The notes beneath the pieces were generated by a model. The model did no database searches and had not been told where the DNA came from. It was given only the letters and a program-made list of their open reading frames with translations. Made by a program: the position numbers and the translations under genes. From Lepidurus packardi (Eukaryota > Arthropoda > Branchiopoda > Notostraca > Triopsidae), in contig JAKZAN010000005.1 in assembly GCA_023053545.1 (NCBI GenBank), positions 8,556,001 to 8,620,000 on the forward strand: 64,000 nt of DNA, given 5' to 3'. Shown here in pieces: positions 26,986-38,943 of this stretch; positions within the stretch are counted from its first letter, which is position 1; each line of letters starts with the position of its first letter.

Positions 26986-29900
26986 TCATGTGTGATCTTT
27001 AGAACCTTCTGTAGGCTTATCCACTTGGGCGTTGGAAGCGCCCACTTTCACTTTATATACATGGATAATCTTCTTTCCAGGATGGTCGGGATTATCCGCC
27101 GCCACTAATACTAAGCTGCCGTCCTGGGCTTGGGCTAACGCGGGATTGGCCTCCGTCAAATGCGCGGGGAGGAGCATAGAAGGATTGTCCGGGTCACTGC
27201 TATCGGGCATGGTCACGCCGCCAACTTCCATGCTGAGCTGGCCTAAAGGCGACTGCAGCATCAAATCCATCTTGGAAGGAGGATTATATTCATCTTCTCC
27301 TTCCTGAGTCAAAACTTCCACCGTTTCACCTACAAGAGGCAAGAACTCTGCTTCAGGGGTCACATCTGGGGAGGCTCGATGTTGCGTAGAACATTCTTCA
27401 ACCACTTCTTCGTCTTCTTGGATAACCATAGGACGTTTTCTGACTCGAGGTTTCTTAAATTCGGCTGAAACTACAATTGCTTGGTGTTCAGGATCATTCA
27501 CTGCTTGTCCCTGCATTTCGGTAGTTGCTTCTTGCTCCAGACTGGGTGCTTTTGGCTTTTTCTTGGCCTTTTTGGACTCCTTTCCCTTTTTCTGGTCGTT
27601 TTCCTTGCCTTTTTTGGTCTTCTTAGCCGTTCCCTTCACTATTTCTTCGTCATCGGATTCTAAGGAAGGTGCAAGAAAAGGGAATAAGAATGTTTTTTAA
27701 AAGAACTAAGGAGTTCTGTTACCACTATCAGGACCGAAAAGACTGGGGTCGAACTGTTTTTGGTTCCGGATAGTGTTGTCAATTAAAGCTCTGTTCTGCT
27801 TTTCTTCAATTTTGAATTTTTTTTTTAGCTCCGGGCGAGTCCGATTAGGGAACAAGGATTCCATCAACGAAAAGTCAGTGCCTAACATACTCAACGCTCT
27901 ATAAAAGCGAGCCGTTTCTACAAAAGAAAAAATCTTGGATGAACTTATCACAATTACAGTAGATGCCGCTTATTGTGATCACTGGTTGTTAGAATCAGCC
28001 ACTTTATGGAATCAAATTTTTTAAGGATCGATTCAAAATGCTAAAATTCATAGCATTTTAATCAGTTATTAGAATCACAGGTTAGGTTAGGCGTCCTTCT
28101 GTCAGGGTCCGGAGTCTTTGTGACGTATTTTTTAATAGGACTTAAGCACTTGCTAATCTTGTTGGCGCTTAACCAATGAGCGGAGACTTTTTTTAAACTC
28201 GACATTCTACTCGCCCCTTAAAAAATTATGGACTTGGCGTCTTTCTGTCGGGACCGGCGTCCTTGTGTTGGGTACGTGGAGTCCTTGTCGAGTCATCCCT
28301 GTGTCTACTTCCCAGTGATTTCTACCTGGACTTTGCATATTGACCAATGACATTGCTTTTACGTCGTTTTGACCAATCCTGGCACTTCTAGCCTACTACT
28401 AACGCTTAGGGGGAAATCCCTTTCTAAACTCCCCAGTCAATTAAATGAGCTGCTTAATTAATTGAATGACCAGTTCCATAATTGACTGGTAAAATTAGAA
28501 GGGATATCGTGTTGAGAACCCTATCTAAGCGTAGGACTAGGCTTCAAAGGGGCTGTGTTAATTGTGTTTTAGACGTCTGGTTTATAAAAATTGCGACAGT
28601 AAAGTAAAAGAGAAGTTGCGGCTCATTGAAATTTACTACAAGTTAAATGTAAAAAATTTGCCACAAAGGGAAGCGGCCGTTAAATTAGGAATTCCTCAAT
28701 CACTTTCTATCAAAATAATTGAAAAATCGTTACATAATAAATAATAGTGGGTCTAGTGAATCTAGAAAAAGGAAACACGTGGAAAAGTGTCTAAAAGTAG
28801 ACGATGCATTGTTTTTTGGTGTAAACAAGCCAGTAACCGATTTTTTGCTTATTAGAATCTCCGCTCAACAGAATCAATATTCACTCAGCACACGTGATCA
28901 CAATAAGCGGCATCTACTGTATCTAGAAGCAAAAGAGATTTACCTCTGATCGTCCACGTTTTAGACCGTTTTGTCTTACGCCAAGTTCCATAGTTAACAA
29001 AGCCATTATTGGTCTCTACAATCACGGGTTTGCTGAGCATTTCAGCTCGGTTGCGTTTAGCTTCAGTAGTCTCAATAACGAGACTCTGCTCATCTAAAAT
29101 TATTTCTCCATTTGGACCCACTTTGACACGTGGACCAGGGGCGTTATCTTCCTGTTCCTCTTCGTCTTCTTCCTCTTTTGTCACCTCTGCTTCGCTGATT
29201 GTAACTTCCTCAATCTCTTCTGATACTTCTTCTTCGACAATTTCTTCAGTGTCAATGTTATCCTTGCGAGTCGATTTTTGACTTTCGTCTTTCCTAATTT
29301 TAACAAAGTGTCATATTTTATAATATTGGAAACTATAATTCAAAAAGAATTTTACGGTAAGGGATTTGAGGACGGGTTGTAGAAGATAAGATCGAACATC
29401 GTGAGTTTGTTACGTTCCAAATTGCCCGCTTTGAGTTTCTTCATCACTTCTTCCTTACGGAGTTGCAGCGCAGTTTTCTCGCGGACTTTCTTTGCGTTTT
29501 TACCAGTGATTCTGGCTTCATCTTCCTCGTCATCGAGCTCTTCTTGAGACTTGGAAGGCCGTTTAGAATGCTCATCCGTCCTAGAAGAGACTGACGAGTG
29601 TCGAACTCGTTTTCTTCCTTGATCTTCTTCGGATTCGCTGGCGCTTGAGAAAGTCCGGACGCGATGGCTGGTTCCTTCACCGATATTGGGCCGGATTCGC
29701 TGAATGCGAGGTCGGAAACGACTGGCATTGCTCGAGGTCGAAGCAGCTTTTACGTCTTCGTTCTTGTTTTGTTCTACGCGAGCTGGCTCTGCCTCTGGGT
29801 GATTCGAGAGCTGATTCTCTGGGGAAAACTGGACTGAGTATGGGGCGGTGGGAATTTCTGGTTCGGCGAGGATTTCTGTCGAGCTCTCTGGTACAGAGGC

Positions 29901-30401
29901 TGGAATTGGAATCGGATCAGGAACCTTTTCTGACAAGCTAGGTGATTCTACAAGGCCCGGTTTGCGAGGAGGACGAGCTAGATTGGGTATTGGTTTGAAT
30001 TTGTTGAAACGAAGAATGGCTTTGGCTGCAGTTTCTTTTTCAGTTTCTGGAGTTTTCAGTTGCTCTGGTTCTTGCAGAATAGAGACTGCAGCTAGAGTAT
30101 TGAATGGCTCTGGATCTGGAAAAATAGAGACTGCAGCTGGAAGTTTGGTTGCTAATTCACTTCCTTGATTTGACTGAAGTAAATTTGGGGGATCTTCATG
30201 GGTGGCAGGTGATTCGCTTGAGGTAAGGGTTGACTGTGCGTTTCCAGGAGGACTTAGATCAGAGGTACTTTCTTCGATGGGATGATCTTGGATATTGTTC
30301 GTTACTACAGGTGTACTATCCGGTTTCAATTCGCTTTTTACCAATCGGGAGCCCAAACTAGGACCCAACTTGGGTGCAACCTTGATCCTTGCTCTACGCA
30401 T
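26986..30401 (-). CDS. BDP1: BDP1 (TFIIIB B'' subunit), Pol III initiation factor
   Basis: Bdp1 completes TFIIIB with TBP and BRF and is needed for RNA polymerase III promoter opening. Four exons in minus order: 30401-29356, 29293-28944, 27917-27723, 27659-26986, giving 754 residues. The start MRRARIKVAPKLG matches the family N-terminus. The conserved core reads KLTMFDLIFYNPSSNPL at the end of exon 1, then VKVGPNGEIILDEQSLVIET, and the extended SANT domain from TKRSKTWTIRE across the junction into TARFYRALSMLGTDFSLMES, LFPNRTRPELKKKFKIEEKQ and FDPSLF (residues about 455-530). The N-terminal region is long, proline/serine-rich and probably disordered; the C-terminus has a lysine-rich block. 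The intron inside the SANT domain (27918-28943) is almost entirely a pogo/Tigger-like element. BDP1 is head-to-head with EDEM1. Confidence 0.93.
27957..28919 (+). mobile_element. Pogo/Tigger-like element, copy B, in BDP1 intron
   Basis: The element is 963 bp with terminal inverted repeats (cagtagatgccgcttattgt, continuing gatcac; perfect over 26 bp at the right end), flanked by TA at 27955-27956 and 28920-28921. It carries a truncated transposase N-terminal domain on the plus strand (28562-28840), antisense to BDP1, and no catalytic domain. An internal block at about 28080-28290 has ggttaggttagg and repeated ggcgtccttctgtc-like units that also occur at 49.8 kb. Removing it with one TA leaves a 61-nt intron, normal for this genome. 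Confidence 0.9.
28562..28840 (+). pseudogene. Truncated pogo/Tigger transposase N-terminus (psq/CENP-B type HTH)
   Basis: Residues read [34 protein letters not shown], then after a frameshift near 28720 SESRKRKHVEKCLKVDDALF. This is the psq-type helix-turn-helix followed by the linker into the second CENP-B-type domain. It then stops: no DDE/DDD domain follows before the terminal repeat. The same fragment occurs in the copies at 44 and 60 kb, so the family seems to have been amplified in this truncated state. Confidence 0.8.
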
Positions 30402-31024
30402 TCTTGGCAAAATAAATAAAAGATCGCAACCTAAAAATGTACCTTACTATTAAAAGGACATGCTAATACAACCAGTATAAAAGAGACTTCTTACCTAACC
30501 ACGAGGTTACAGGAGTTTTAAATTATTTATTTCATTTCGTCATTACCACTCCACGAGATACTTGCGAAGTGTTTACATCTAGGAAAATTGATCGTGAGCA
30601 TTTATAGTCGACCGACAACCAGAAACGCGAACGGTAAAGTGAAAAGGGAAAGTTAACGAAGTTTGTAATCCAACTTCATTATTCAACTCATATTCCCAAT
30701 TATACTGCGTTATGTTAAGTATTAGTAAAAATCAATGCAGTAAAATTATCTTTAAAGCTTCATAAATTCCTATACAGCATTACATTAGAATTTTATAAGG
30801 TTTTAAGAACCGTTTCGCATTACAGTACTTTGACAGTTCGAAATGAACTAAAGAATACTGACATCTAGTGTGGCTTGTATTACTCAATTTTGTAACTTTA
30901 TATATTAACTAATGCCACCTTGTAAGCAATACCGAAATTGGATAGTTTGTTTTCGTATGACGTAGTCCGGTGGGAAAATATGAGATTTGTTTTTGCACTT
31001 AATTATGTTGGCGAATAACGAGCC
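30402..31024. promoter_or_regulatory. Head-to-head spacer, BDP1 and EDEM1 promoters
   Basis: The two start codons are 623 bp apart on opposite strands, so both promoters must lie here. I see no clear TATA box or initiator that I would assign. A bidirectional promoter is an inference from spacing only. Confidence 0.45.
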
Positions 31025-33482
31025 ATGTGGAATAACACCTCATTCCTTTCCTTCTCCTTCTACATAGTAGCAGTTGTGGTACTAATTAGTGGAATAATTA
31101 AAGCCTGTGAAGAATATGAAGTGAGCCATTCCAAGTTATATAACTCTTTACTTTCACATCCAGTGCGCGACCCTGTAAGCAGCAAATATGCCGTGTTTCC
31201 TGAATCTTTACGCTTGGAAATGCTGGAAGAGACGAAGAAAATGTTTGACTTTGGCTACAATAATTATATGAAATATGCATTTCCCCAAGACGAGCTCAAC
31301 CCTGTATTTTGCTCGGGAAGAGGGCCTGATTATTTCAACCCGTAAATTTCTCTTCATAGACAAGTTTCTTATAAATTTGTTTCTTGCTATTTATTTAGCC
31401 ATAAAGAAGCTTGTCTGTTTTCTTAGAATCTTAGCTAAATCCACCCTTATATTCCAGGTCAAATATCAACATCAATGACATACTGGGGAACTATTCCTTA
31501 ACCTTAGTAGACACATTAGATACTTTAGCAATTATGGGAAATATAAGTGAATTCAAAAACGCGGTCAAACTGGTCATAGAACATGTTTCTTTTGACGTGG
31601 ACAGTATCGTCCAAGTTTTCGAAGTCAATATCAGGTACAGATAATCTAAACTTAACTCCCTAAAATAACCCATAATTTCAGTTTCTATAATCAGGCTTTT
31701 AGGGGGTCTTTTATCCGCACATTTGCTTATAACCGATCCTAGACAACCCTTCGGCGACTTAAAACCGGATAATTACGAAGGACAGTTGCTGGAAATGGCC
31801 CATGACCTCGCTACTCGCCTATTACCTGCCTTTGAGAACACGAAAACCGGAATTCCATACCCTAGAGTAAAGAAGCTTAACCCTCTAGTCTATGTATATC
31901 ATTTCTCTTTCCTTTCCCGTAGGTCCATTTACAAAAAGGAGTACCTGGGAACGCCGTCACTGATACCTGTACCGCTGGAGCAGGTTCTCTTCTCGTGGAG
32001 TTTGGTTTACTGAGTCGTTTAGTGGGAGATCCTATTTACGAATCCTACGCAAGAAGAGCTAACAAAGCCATATGGAACTTACGGTCCAAAGCTACCGGTT
32101 TATTGGGCAATACGTTGGATATGCAGAGTGGAAAGTGGACGGGAAAGATGAGCGGGCTTGGCGCAGGCTTGGATTCCTTTTTCGAGTACTTACTAAAGTC
32201 GTATATCATGTTCGGCCACACAGAGGATTTCCTCATGTTCAATACGTCTTACCAGCTTATCAAGGAGTACATGCGGAAAGGGTAAGAGGTTAAATTGGGA
32301 AAAATTACAGCGTAAGGGACTAATAAGCTTTTAACGTATTTGAAGGCGTGCAAACTGTAATTACGGAGATGGGGAGCATCCGCTCTACGTGAATGTGGAT
32401 ATGAATAACGGAGCCACTCACACTACGTGGATAGACGCCTTGCAAGCTGCCTTTGCTGGCGTTCAAGTAATTTCGAACATTACAGACAATTCGGAAGGGA
32501 AAGGATGCTAAGGGATGCCATTATATAGGTTTTAAGTGGTGATATAGAAGAAGCTATTTGTAGTCATGCCTTGTATCTAGCTATTTGGAGATTATTTGGT
32601 GCCTTGCCTGAGCGTTTTAATTGGCAGCGGAAAGAACCGGATGTCCTTTTCTATCCGCTCCGTCCAGAGTTTGTGGAATCCACGTATCTGCTTTACCAAG
32701 TAATTAGTCTTTATATTATTCCTGATTTTTTCTTATTCTTATATTTGAAATTGTTTACAAGGCCACGAGGAATCCCTTTTATTTGCACGTAGGGCGTGAA
32801 ATCTTACAAGATTTGAATCAAAATGCCAAAGCCAAATGCGGCTACGCAACAATTCACAGTGTTTTGGATATGAGCCATGAAGACCGCATGGAAAGCTTCT
32901 TCCTAAGCGAAACGTGCAAGTATTTGTTTCTGGTATGTTCGAAGTCGCGTTTTTCCAAGAGTTGAAGACGTAAAATGGCGTAAAACTTCGGCAATAATAA
33001 GAATGTATTCATTACAGCTGTTTGACGTGCACAATCCTGTTAATACGCTAGCTGACCGGTACATATTTACTACGGAGGGTCACGTTTTGCCTGTCAATTA
33101 CATATTTCCCAGTGCAGCTTGGGAGGAGAATTTGACCATATTTCCAGCACGCGAATATGAGTTTGAAGACAATGATTTGGGAAGCACGTCCACATGCTTG
33201 AGCGTCGTAGATTCCAGAATGGCTCATAACCACTCTCTTTGGAGCGTAAGTGCTTTTCTGTTAATATCAAAATTCTGCTGAAAAAAAAACAGTTTGTCGG
33301 TATTTCCATTACTTCTAAAAAGCTCAGAAAGATACGTAACCCAACCCTGATTATTATATATTTTATTTTACTTTTTTCTCCCCCAGTGTAACGCGATTAA
33401 TGACGAACGCACTTACTCTCTACCTTTGAAAAGTCGCTATTTTGCTCAGTTAAGTGAGATGCTTGGTGTGGAATATTATTGA
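31025..33482 (+). CDS. EDEM1: EDEM1-like, GH47 ER degradation-enhancing mannosidase-like protein
   Basis: EDEM proteins trim or recognise mannose on misfolded ER glycoproteins and pass them to ER-associated degradation. Nine exons: 31025-31341, 31458-31634, 31695-31866, 31923-32281, 32346-32466, 32529-32699, 32762-32932, 33018-33245, 33387-33482, giving 603 residues against 657 in human EDEM1. Residues about 5-25 form a hydrophobic signal or anchor. The GH47 barrel follows: [18 protein letters not shown] (from about residue 75), [101 protein letters not shown] and FTTEGH, which contain the acidic catalytic residues of the family. The C-terminus ([17 protein letters not shown]) points to EDEM1 rather than EDEM2 or EDEM3. 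No ER retention signal is visible. No damage is seen. Confidence 0.95.
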
Positions 33483-33872
33483 AGTGTTGTGAAGGGTGAA
33501 CTTAGTGTGATTGACTGCCTTTTGGAACGTTGTATGCACAGGGACCAGTTCAAGTAACATCTTGTCTGTTGAATTTTTCATTTCAATTTAAAGTCTAAGC
33601 TTTATTTTAGTTTATGTTGCACCATTTTATATGTTGACAAATCTTATTTAATTGGAAATATAATAGCGGTTTAAAGTATTTGAACTTGGCGTATAGTTTG
33701 CTCTAGCGGTCGATTTTCCCGCGCAAAGATCCGGCGAACGGAATTTCGGTTCTTAGCGAACATTCCGGTCGTTTTGAAGCAGTTCTTTTTCATTGTAACT
33801 CAAAAGTTGTGAACCTCTTTTGTGAAAACGAAGTTAATTTAAATGATTTAACCATAAAAGTGTTTATGCAAC
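33483..33872. other. Spacer, EDEM1 to TEX11-like gene
   Basis: A 390-bp gap between same-strand genes, with no gene seen. It should hold the EDEM1 3' UTR and the promoter of the next gene. Confidence 0.5.
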
Positions 33873-36800
33873 ATGTCAGAAGAAGGCAATTTCGAACAAT
33901 TTAGCAAATTGTTAGAAAGATTGCGCGAAATAGTTTCTGCCCTCAAGAATAACAACTCGGCTGCCTTCGAACATTTAGCGCGCTTGTCAATAGGCTTAAA
34001 GAAAGCTAATTACGAGAAACTAGAAGCCAAACAAGAAGAAAGGCTTGAAATGGAAGTCGCAGAGCTGTGGGAAGTACTAATGGCCTTACCAAGACACCAT
34101 TCTCTGCAGCCCGCTTTGCTGGGAACCTCATTAGTAAGACTATTAGTCTTCGTGCTTGCTTACACTCGCCGCAAAAACGACCCTTGGTGGCTACAAAACG
34201 GTATCCAGATCGCATTACACGCTACTAAGTTTTCCCTAGAACAGAGAATGATCACAGAACTCGACGAATGCATATCAGCCTGCCAATCTTGGCTCCAACA
34301 ATGGAAGATATTGAAAAATGGAGCAAGTTCACCCTTTGAAGCTCATTTGTATATTTTCGAGATCTTCGCTCTGAACTTGCACAAAAATTATGCTCAAGTC
34401 AAGCAGAAAATAAACATTTGGAGATCCCGGGGTTCAATACCGAGCACTTTCCAACAATCTTTGGCCAAAGTTGCCTTTAATGTCGGATTGGAAGTGTACC
34501 AAGAGAGGGATTTCGCTTCAGCTGTTATGTGGTTTGAAGAAGCCCTAGAGTTTGGTACTGAATTTTGTTTTTGAATTTAAGCAAATATTTTGTTGTGTGT
34601 ATTTGTTGCCATGCCTTTCGTTAGATATTCATGAGCCAGTGGTTGGACAGAAGGCATTTACGTTGTTAGCAGCAGCCTATTTGGAGTGGGATGGGGTTAA
34701 GTATTACCAGAAAGCTTTGAAGGCCGTTGAGTCAACTTCCACAATGGGTTCTTTGAAATATAACAAGAAATGCAATGAAATCAGATTTGAATTCAAGAGT
34801 GAAATTTTTTTAAATCAGGAACTCTCTCGTTATTCGGATTGCGTGTACGTTTATACGCTCTGTTCTTCGATGAAGGCGTGTCTGATGCAATTATTGCCGA
34901 AGCAGCTGTCCAGTACTTGGAATCGTTACGATTCTCCTTTGAGGAAAAAGAAAGTTATGTTTACGAGGTAAATGGCGTTCACAAAACTTTTTCTGACCCG
35001 TATAACTACGGTTTCTCGAAAGGTAATGGGATTGGTGAGATCCAAGCGAGCACATGTGATTCTGTTGATTTTCAATCAGCTAGACTACACCCGGGACGAT
35101 GCGTTTGATCCGTATCGTTGGTCCTTCTTAGACTTTCACTTAGAGGCGCTCGTTAATCTTAATCAGAGCGAAGAAGCAGGAAGATTAGCCCAGCGAGCTG
35201 TAAAGTGGAACTCCCCAGTCTCCAGTAACCAGGTTTTGCTAGCTTTGCTTAAAATTAACTTGCTTATTCCGCTAGGCCAAGCCTGTGTTACCAATGTTGT
35301 GGTCCGATTGGAAAACGAAGCCGCCAGACTACATAAAAGCGGTCAAATTGAAGAAGCTCTGGGCTTCTATGGCATCTTAATTGATCTGGCGAGGCATCTG
35401 GGTAATACTTTCGCTATTCAAATCTTAAGTCTCTTTAATGTACGTTCTTAGGAAACCGAGAACATCTTGAAATCATTGAGAACGCATTTATTTGCGCTTT
35501 ACACTGTAACAACTGCGAAAGGGTGGCTGAAGTTATTGCGTTGGCTTCGAAAAGCGAAGCCTTGCCAGAAAAAAACGTCTTGGCAGCGTGCGCCCATTTT
35601 CATTTGGCTTTGCTGTCTAAAAACTTGGAGCAAGTGAAAGCAGCTTGCTGTGGTCTAGGTTTCTTTCCTTTTCTAAAGAAGTATGATACTCTAGGTTAAA
35701 AAGTGTGTTTCTTTTATTTTCTTTGGCTAGATTTACTTATGGAAAGTGAACATTCAGAGGAAGCAATTACGCTCAAAGTGCTGGGTCGTTTGGCATCGTC
35801 TTCCCTTTCCCTGAGCCAGGCGGAATCCACTGCTGCTTTATTGCGCTCAATGGCTGGATTGGCCGAGAACCCTCGTATGCAAATCACGTTCATTCAGATT
35901 CTGGTACGCCTCCATTTGGACATGCTAGGCGAAGATAACCAGATGGGAACCGAGCGAAGTACTTACCAAGATGTTATCCATGATTTAGACGCAGCTTACA
36001 CCGTCTTACAACCTGAAACGGTATTATTACCTTTCTTCACACTCCAACTTATCACTAATTCTTTGTTTTTCCTTCGTAAATTAGAAAGAATTTGAGGAGA
36101 AATGCCTCTGGTTTGCCCGATTGGCCTTAAACGTAGCTCTTCAAGCAGCATCCCCTTTAGATCGACATCATTTGTATCTCTTGACGTATAAATTGCGTGC
36201 TCTGCTTAAAAATTGGGTAGTTCAATTTTTTACGATTTAAACATTTGGCTATTTATTTTGTATTGAATTTTTGTATTATTATTTTTGTATTTATTTATTT
36301 TTTAAGGGAAATCCCTCCGACGAAGAATGTGCATTGGTATTAGCCGTGGCGTATGGAGTTGAGGCTGGAAAAGGCTTGGGAAATGAGCTCATTTTACGGT
36401 GAACTCTTAAAAAATAAACTTTTCAAAGTTTATTTTTTTTGCAAAGTTTAGGACGTGTTTGGGGGCTATTAATGGGTTTCTAGACAAGAATGTGGTTGTA
36501 TTGACCCTGGAAAGCCAGAGCGAAGTTGACAACAAGACGGTTTTGGGGCTCTATAAATTCTACATTATGGTGGGTTATTTTATTTAGCCCTTTTTTCCGG
36601 CGATAAATTTTAATGGGGAAAGCTGTTTCGTTTTTTTTTTCTTATTTTTTCTTGAAGGTGGGACTGGGTGACGTGAAGGAAGCCGAGGAATTTCTAACGG
36701 CCCTCACCGTAGTAAAAGCCCAGCAGCCTGCCAGAACTTTGGAGCTGTTGGCAGCCATCGCACTGGGCCAAATCGACAATTTGGCTTTTCGTTGTGTCCC

Positions 36801-37929
36801 CCAGGCAGCAGACCACATTCATCTGCTTCCTCACGGGGATGATTTGGACGCCGCACAAGCATCTTTGACTCTCACAGCTAGGGTGGTAACCCCCGGCGAG
36901 GCGCCTGTCAGCGAAACTTTGCAGTTCCTGGCCGTCAAAGCCCTGCGGCAAGCGATTAACAATTACACGCTATCCGAGGAAGTCAATTACGGCCATATTG
37001 CCCGGAATTATCACTAGTAAAGTTAGGCTTAACTTATTCGGAATGGGTTTTAACAAGAAATTTTGGAAATTATTCGTTTTCTGAAAATTATAGTCTGATT
37101 GATCTATTGTCCCAAGTGCGAACTCAAGTGGGGACTATTTCCAACTCGGAATTACCAGACAAGCTGTGGACTTATTGCACGGAAGCTGTCAGCATGGCAC
37201 AAGCGGCTGGCATTGATCACTACCCTGTCGTAGAGGTAGGCTCATTAATTTTCTCCACTTCCTTGCTCCCCCTTCATTTTTTTCTGAATTTGAATCCTGT
37301 CAGGTTCCTTCTCAGGCTCATTTTGCCAGTCATATCCTATCATATTTCATTTTGAGCCCCTTTCCTAATTTATACTACCTATTGAATTTGAACAAAAACT
37401 TGTGCCATGGTTTTAGTCGTTTTACTTTCTGAAAACGACATTTTTCTTTCTTTCTTCTTGTAACGACCAACTTCTATTCGATCTTTCTTTGTGTGAAGTT
37501 CAACCCATCGTTCCGATCGTTTTTAAAGACAATGACCTAGACTTACGTCTATCATGGAACCTTCTGTAGTTCGATTTGGAGTGTTTCAGAACTTGGAAGT
37601 TTCGTTAAAGTTCGAAATTTATTTTGTTAGGTGGCTTGGCTGATTGCTCGTATTTGGAATATTGGCATCGCTCTCCACTTCCGTGGGGAGAATCAGCTGC
37701 ACAGCCAGAGGTAAAAATACAAAAAGTAACAGTAGAAAGACAAAAGAGCGTAACTTTCTCATGCGTGTCTCTTTCCACTTAAAACAAAAGGAAAGACAAA
37801 AGAGTATGGTAATTTACGGTGTACCGTAGGTGGTGCCAAATGGCCTGGGACCTGGCTCAATGTTCGCCTGTGCTGCAGTCCAAATATGAATGCAAAATGA
37901 GACCTTTCCTTGAAAATTTCGCCGCTTAA
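33873..37929 (+). CDS. TEX11: TEX11/SPO22 (ZIP4)-like meiosis protein
   Basis: TEX11, the animal relative of yeast Spo22/Zip4, is a TPR-type scaffold that promotes synapsis and crossover formation in meiosis. Thirteen exons: 33873-34554, 34625-34747, 34819-34967, 35080-35401, 35452-35658, 35731-36020, 36085-36216, 36307-36398, 36452-36569, 36658-37016, 37094-37235, 37631-37710, 37830-37929; all phases close, giving 931 residues, very near vertebrate TEX11. The best matches are EEALEFDIHEPVVGQKAFTL, LAAAYLEWDGVKYYQKALKA (family: LATNYLDWDDTKYYDKAL) and, near the C-terminus, WLIARIWNIGIALHFRG with WCQMAWDLAQ. The middle is an alpha-helical TPR-like array that is weakly conserved, so exon 2's unusual donor (gttctt at 34748) and exon 3 are the least certain. 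The last long intron (37236-37630) is 395 nt. A germline role is inferred from the family. Confidence 0.85.
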
Positions 37930-38943
37930 CCAACAAAAAAGGAAGAACGTGGAGCCCATCACAACCAATTTGGGCCTTATGTTTCCACGTCAGTTGTGTT
38001 GGACTTTCTTTCTTTTTTTCTATTTATCTTTCTTTGTTTCTGATATGATTAAATTATGAATTTCTTTCGAGATTATATTGGTTTCTTTTTCTCTTCAAGG
38101 GGAGCAAATTTGGGAAATAGGGGAACGAGTTTTATTCTCGCAGTTAATGTGTCTGTCGGTAGGCAAGTTTTTAAGCAGTAAATATTGAAAAAAGAGACCG
38201 GCTGATGGTTCACGAGAGGTTTTGGCAGGCGATAGACTAAAAAAATCGCATGCGTGGGTCTATTTTGGCGTGCTGGATAACCCCACACCTTGTGTGTTAG
38301 CTCAACTCGCGACAAATGTGAGTGAGAAAGTGGCAAGCAACGAACTTAGGAGTCTGAAGAACTGATCCTGATTCTTGTTTTGTTTGCTCTCGTTTCAAAT
38401 TTTACAGAGGAACATCATTTTATGCCAAGTTATAGCGACTGGAATAGTGTAGGTTCCACTTTTTTCTGGAAGAGTGACATCGCGATAACCCCTTTACGGA
38501 ATACGGCGTACACACCACATTCCTGCAGCTTTAGACCCCCTACACACGTACTGAAACTTGTGTAGAGGACAACATTCACATGGACCGTAACGGAGATCAT
38601 CTTACTGGGAACCTAATTTGCCTGCCTCCCCCCAGTTTTTACGTACAGTTGCTCGGATTTGACGCCCCAGTGCTAATGAAGCTTCAAATTCGGGGCAAGT
38701 CAAGTGAACAGGAGGGAAAAAATACCCTCCTTAAAAGCATTACAAATTTCGAGGGGGGGAAAAGAGTTGTTTGTATGCGTGTGACGGGGAATTTTAAGTT
38801 CGTTAAAAGCTTAGGACAAAGAAAGCCAGCTTAATTGGATTAATTGGTGCAACACTAGATGATTTAGTTGCGTAGGAGTTTCCCTGTTTCACCCCAGTCG
38901 GAATCGCGATAGAGTGACTTGAATTACCCCTGTCGTTTCTTAT
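37930..38943. other. Intergenic, no gene seen
   Basis: Short frames without family resemblance. It leads into the composite repeat region at 38.9-39.7 kb. Confidence 0.5.

Noticed and set aside
35225..35277. Possible intron in the TEX11-like gene with gttttg donor and cgctag acceptor
   Set aside because: Removing it shifts the downstream helical repeat out of frame, whereas reading through keeps the frame to the next confirmed junction.
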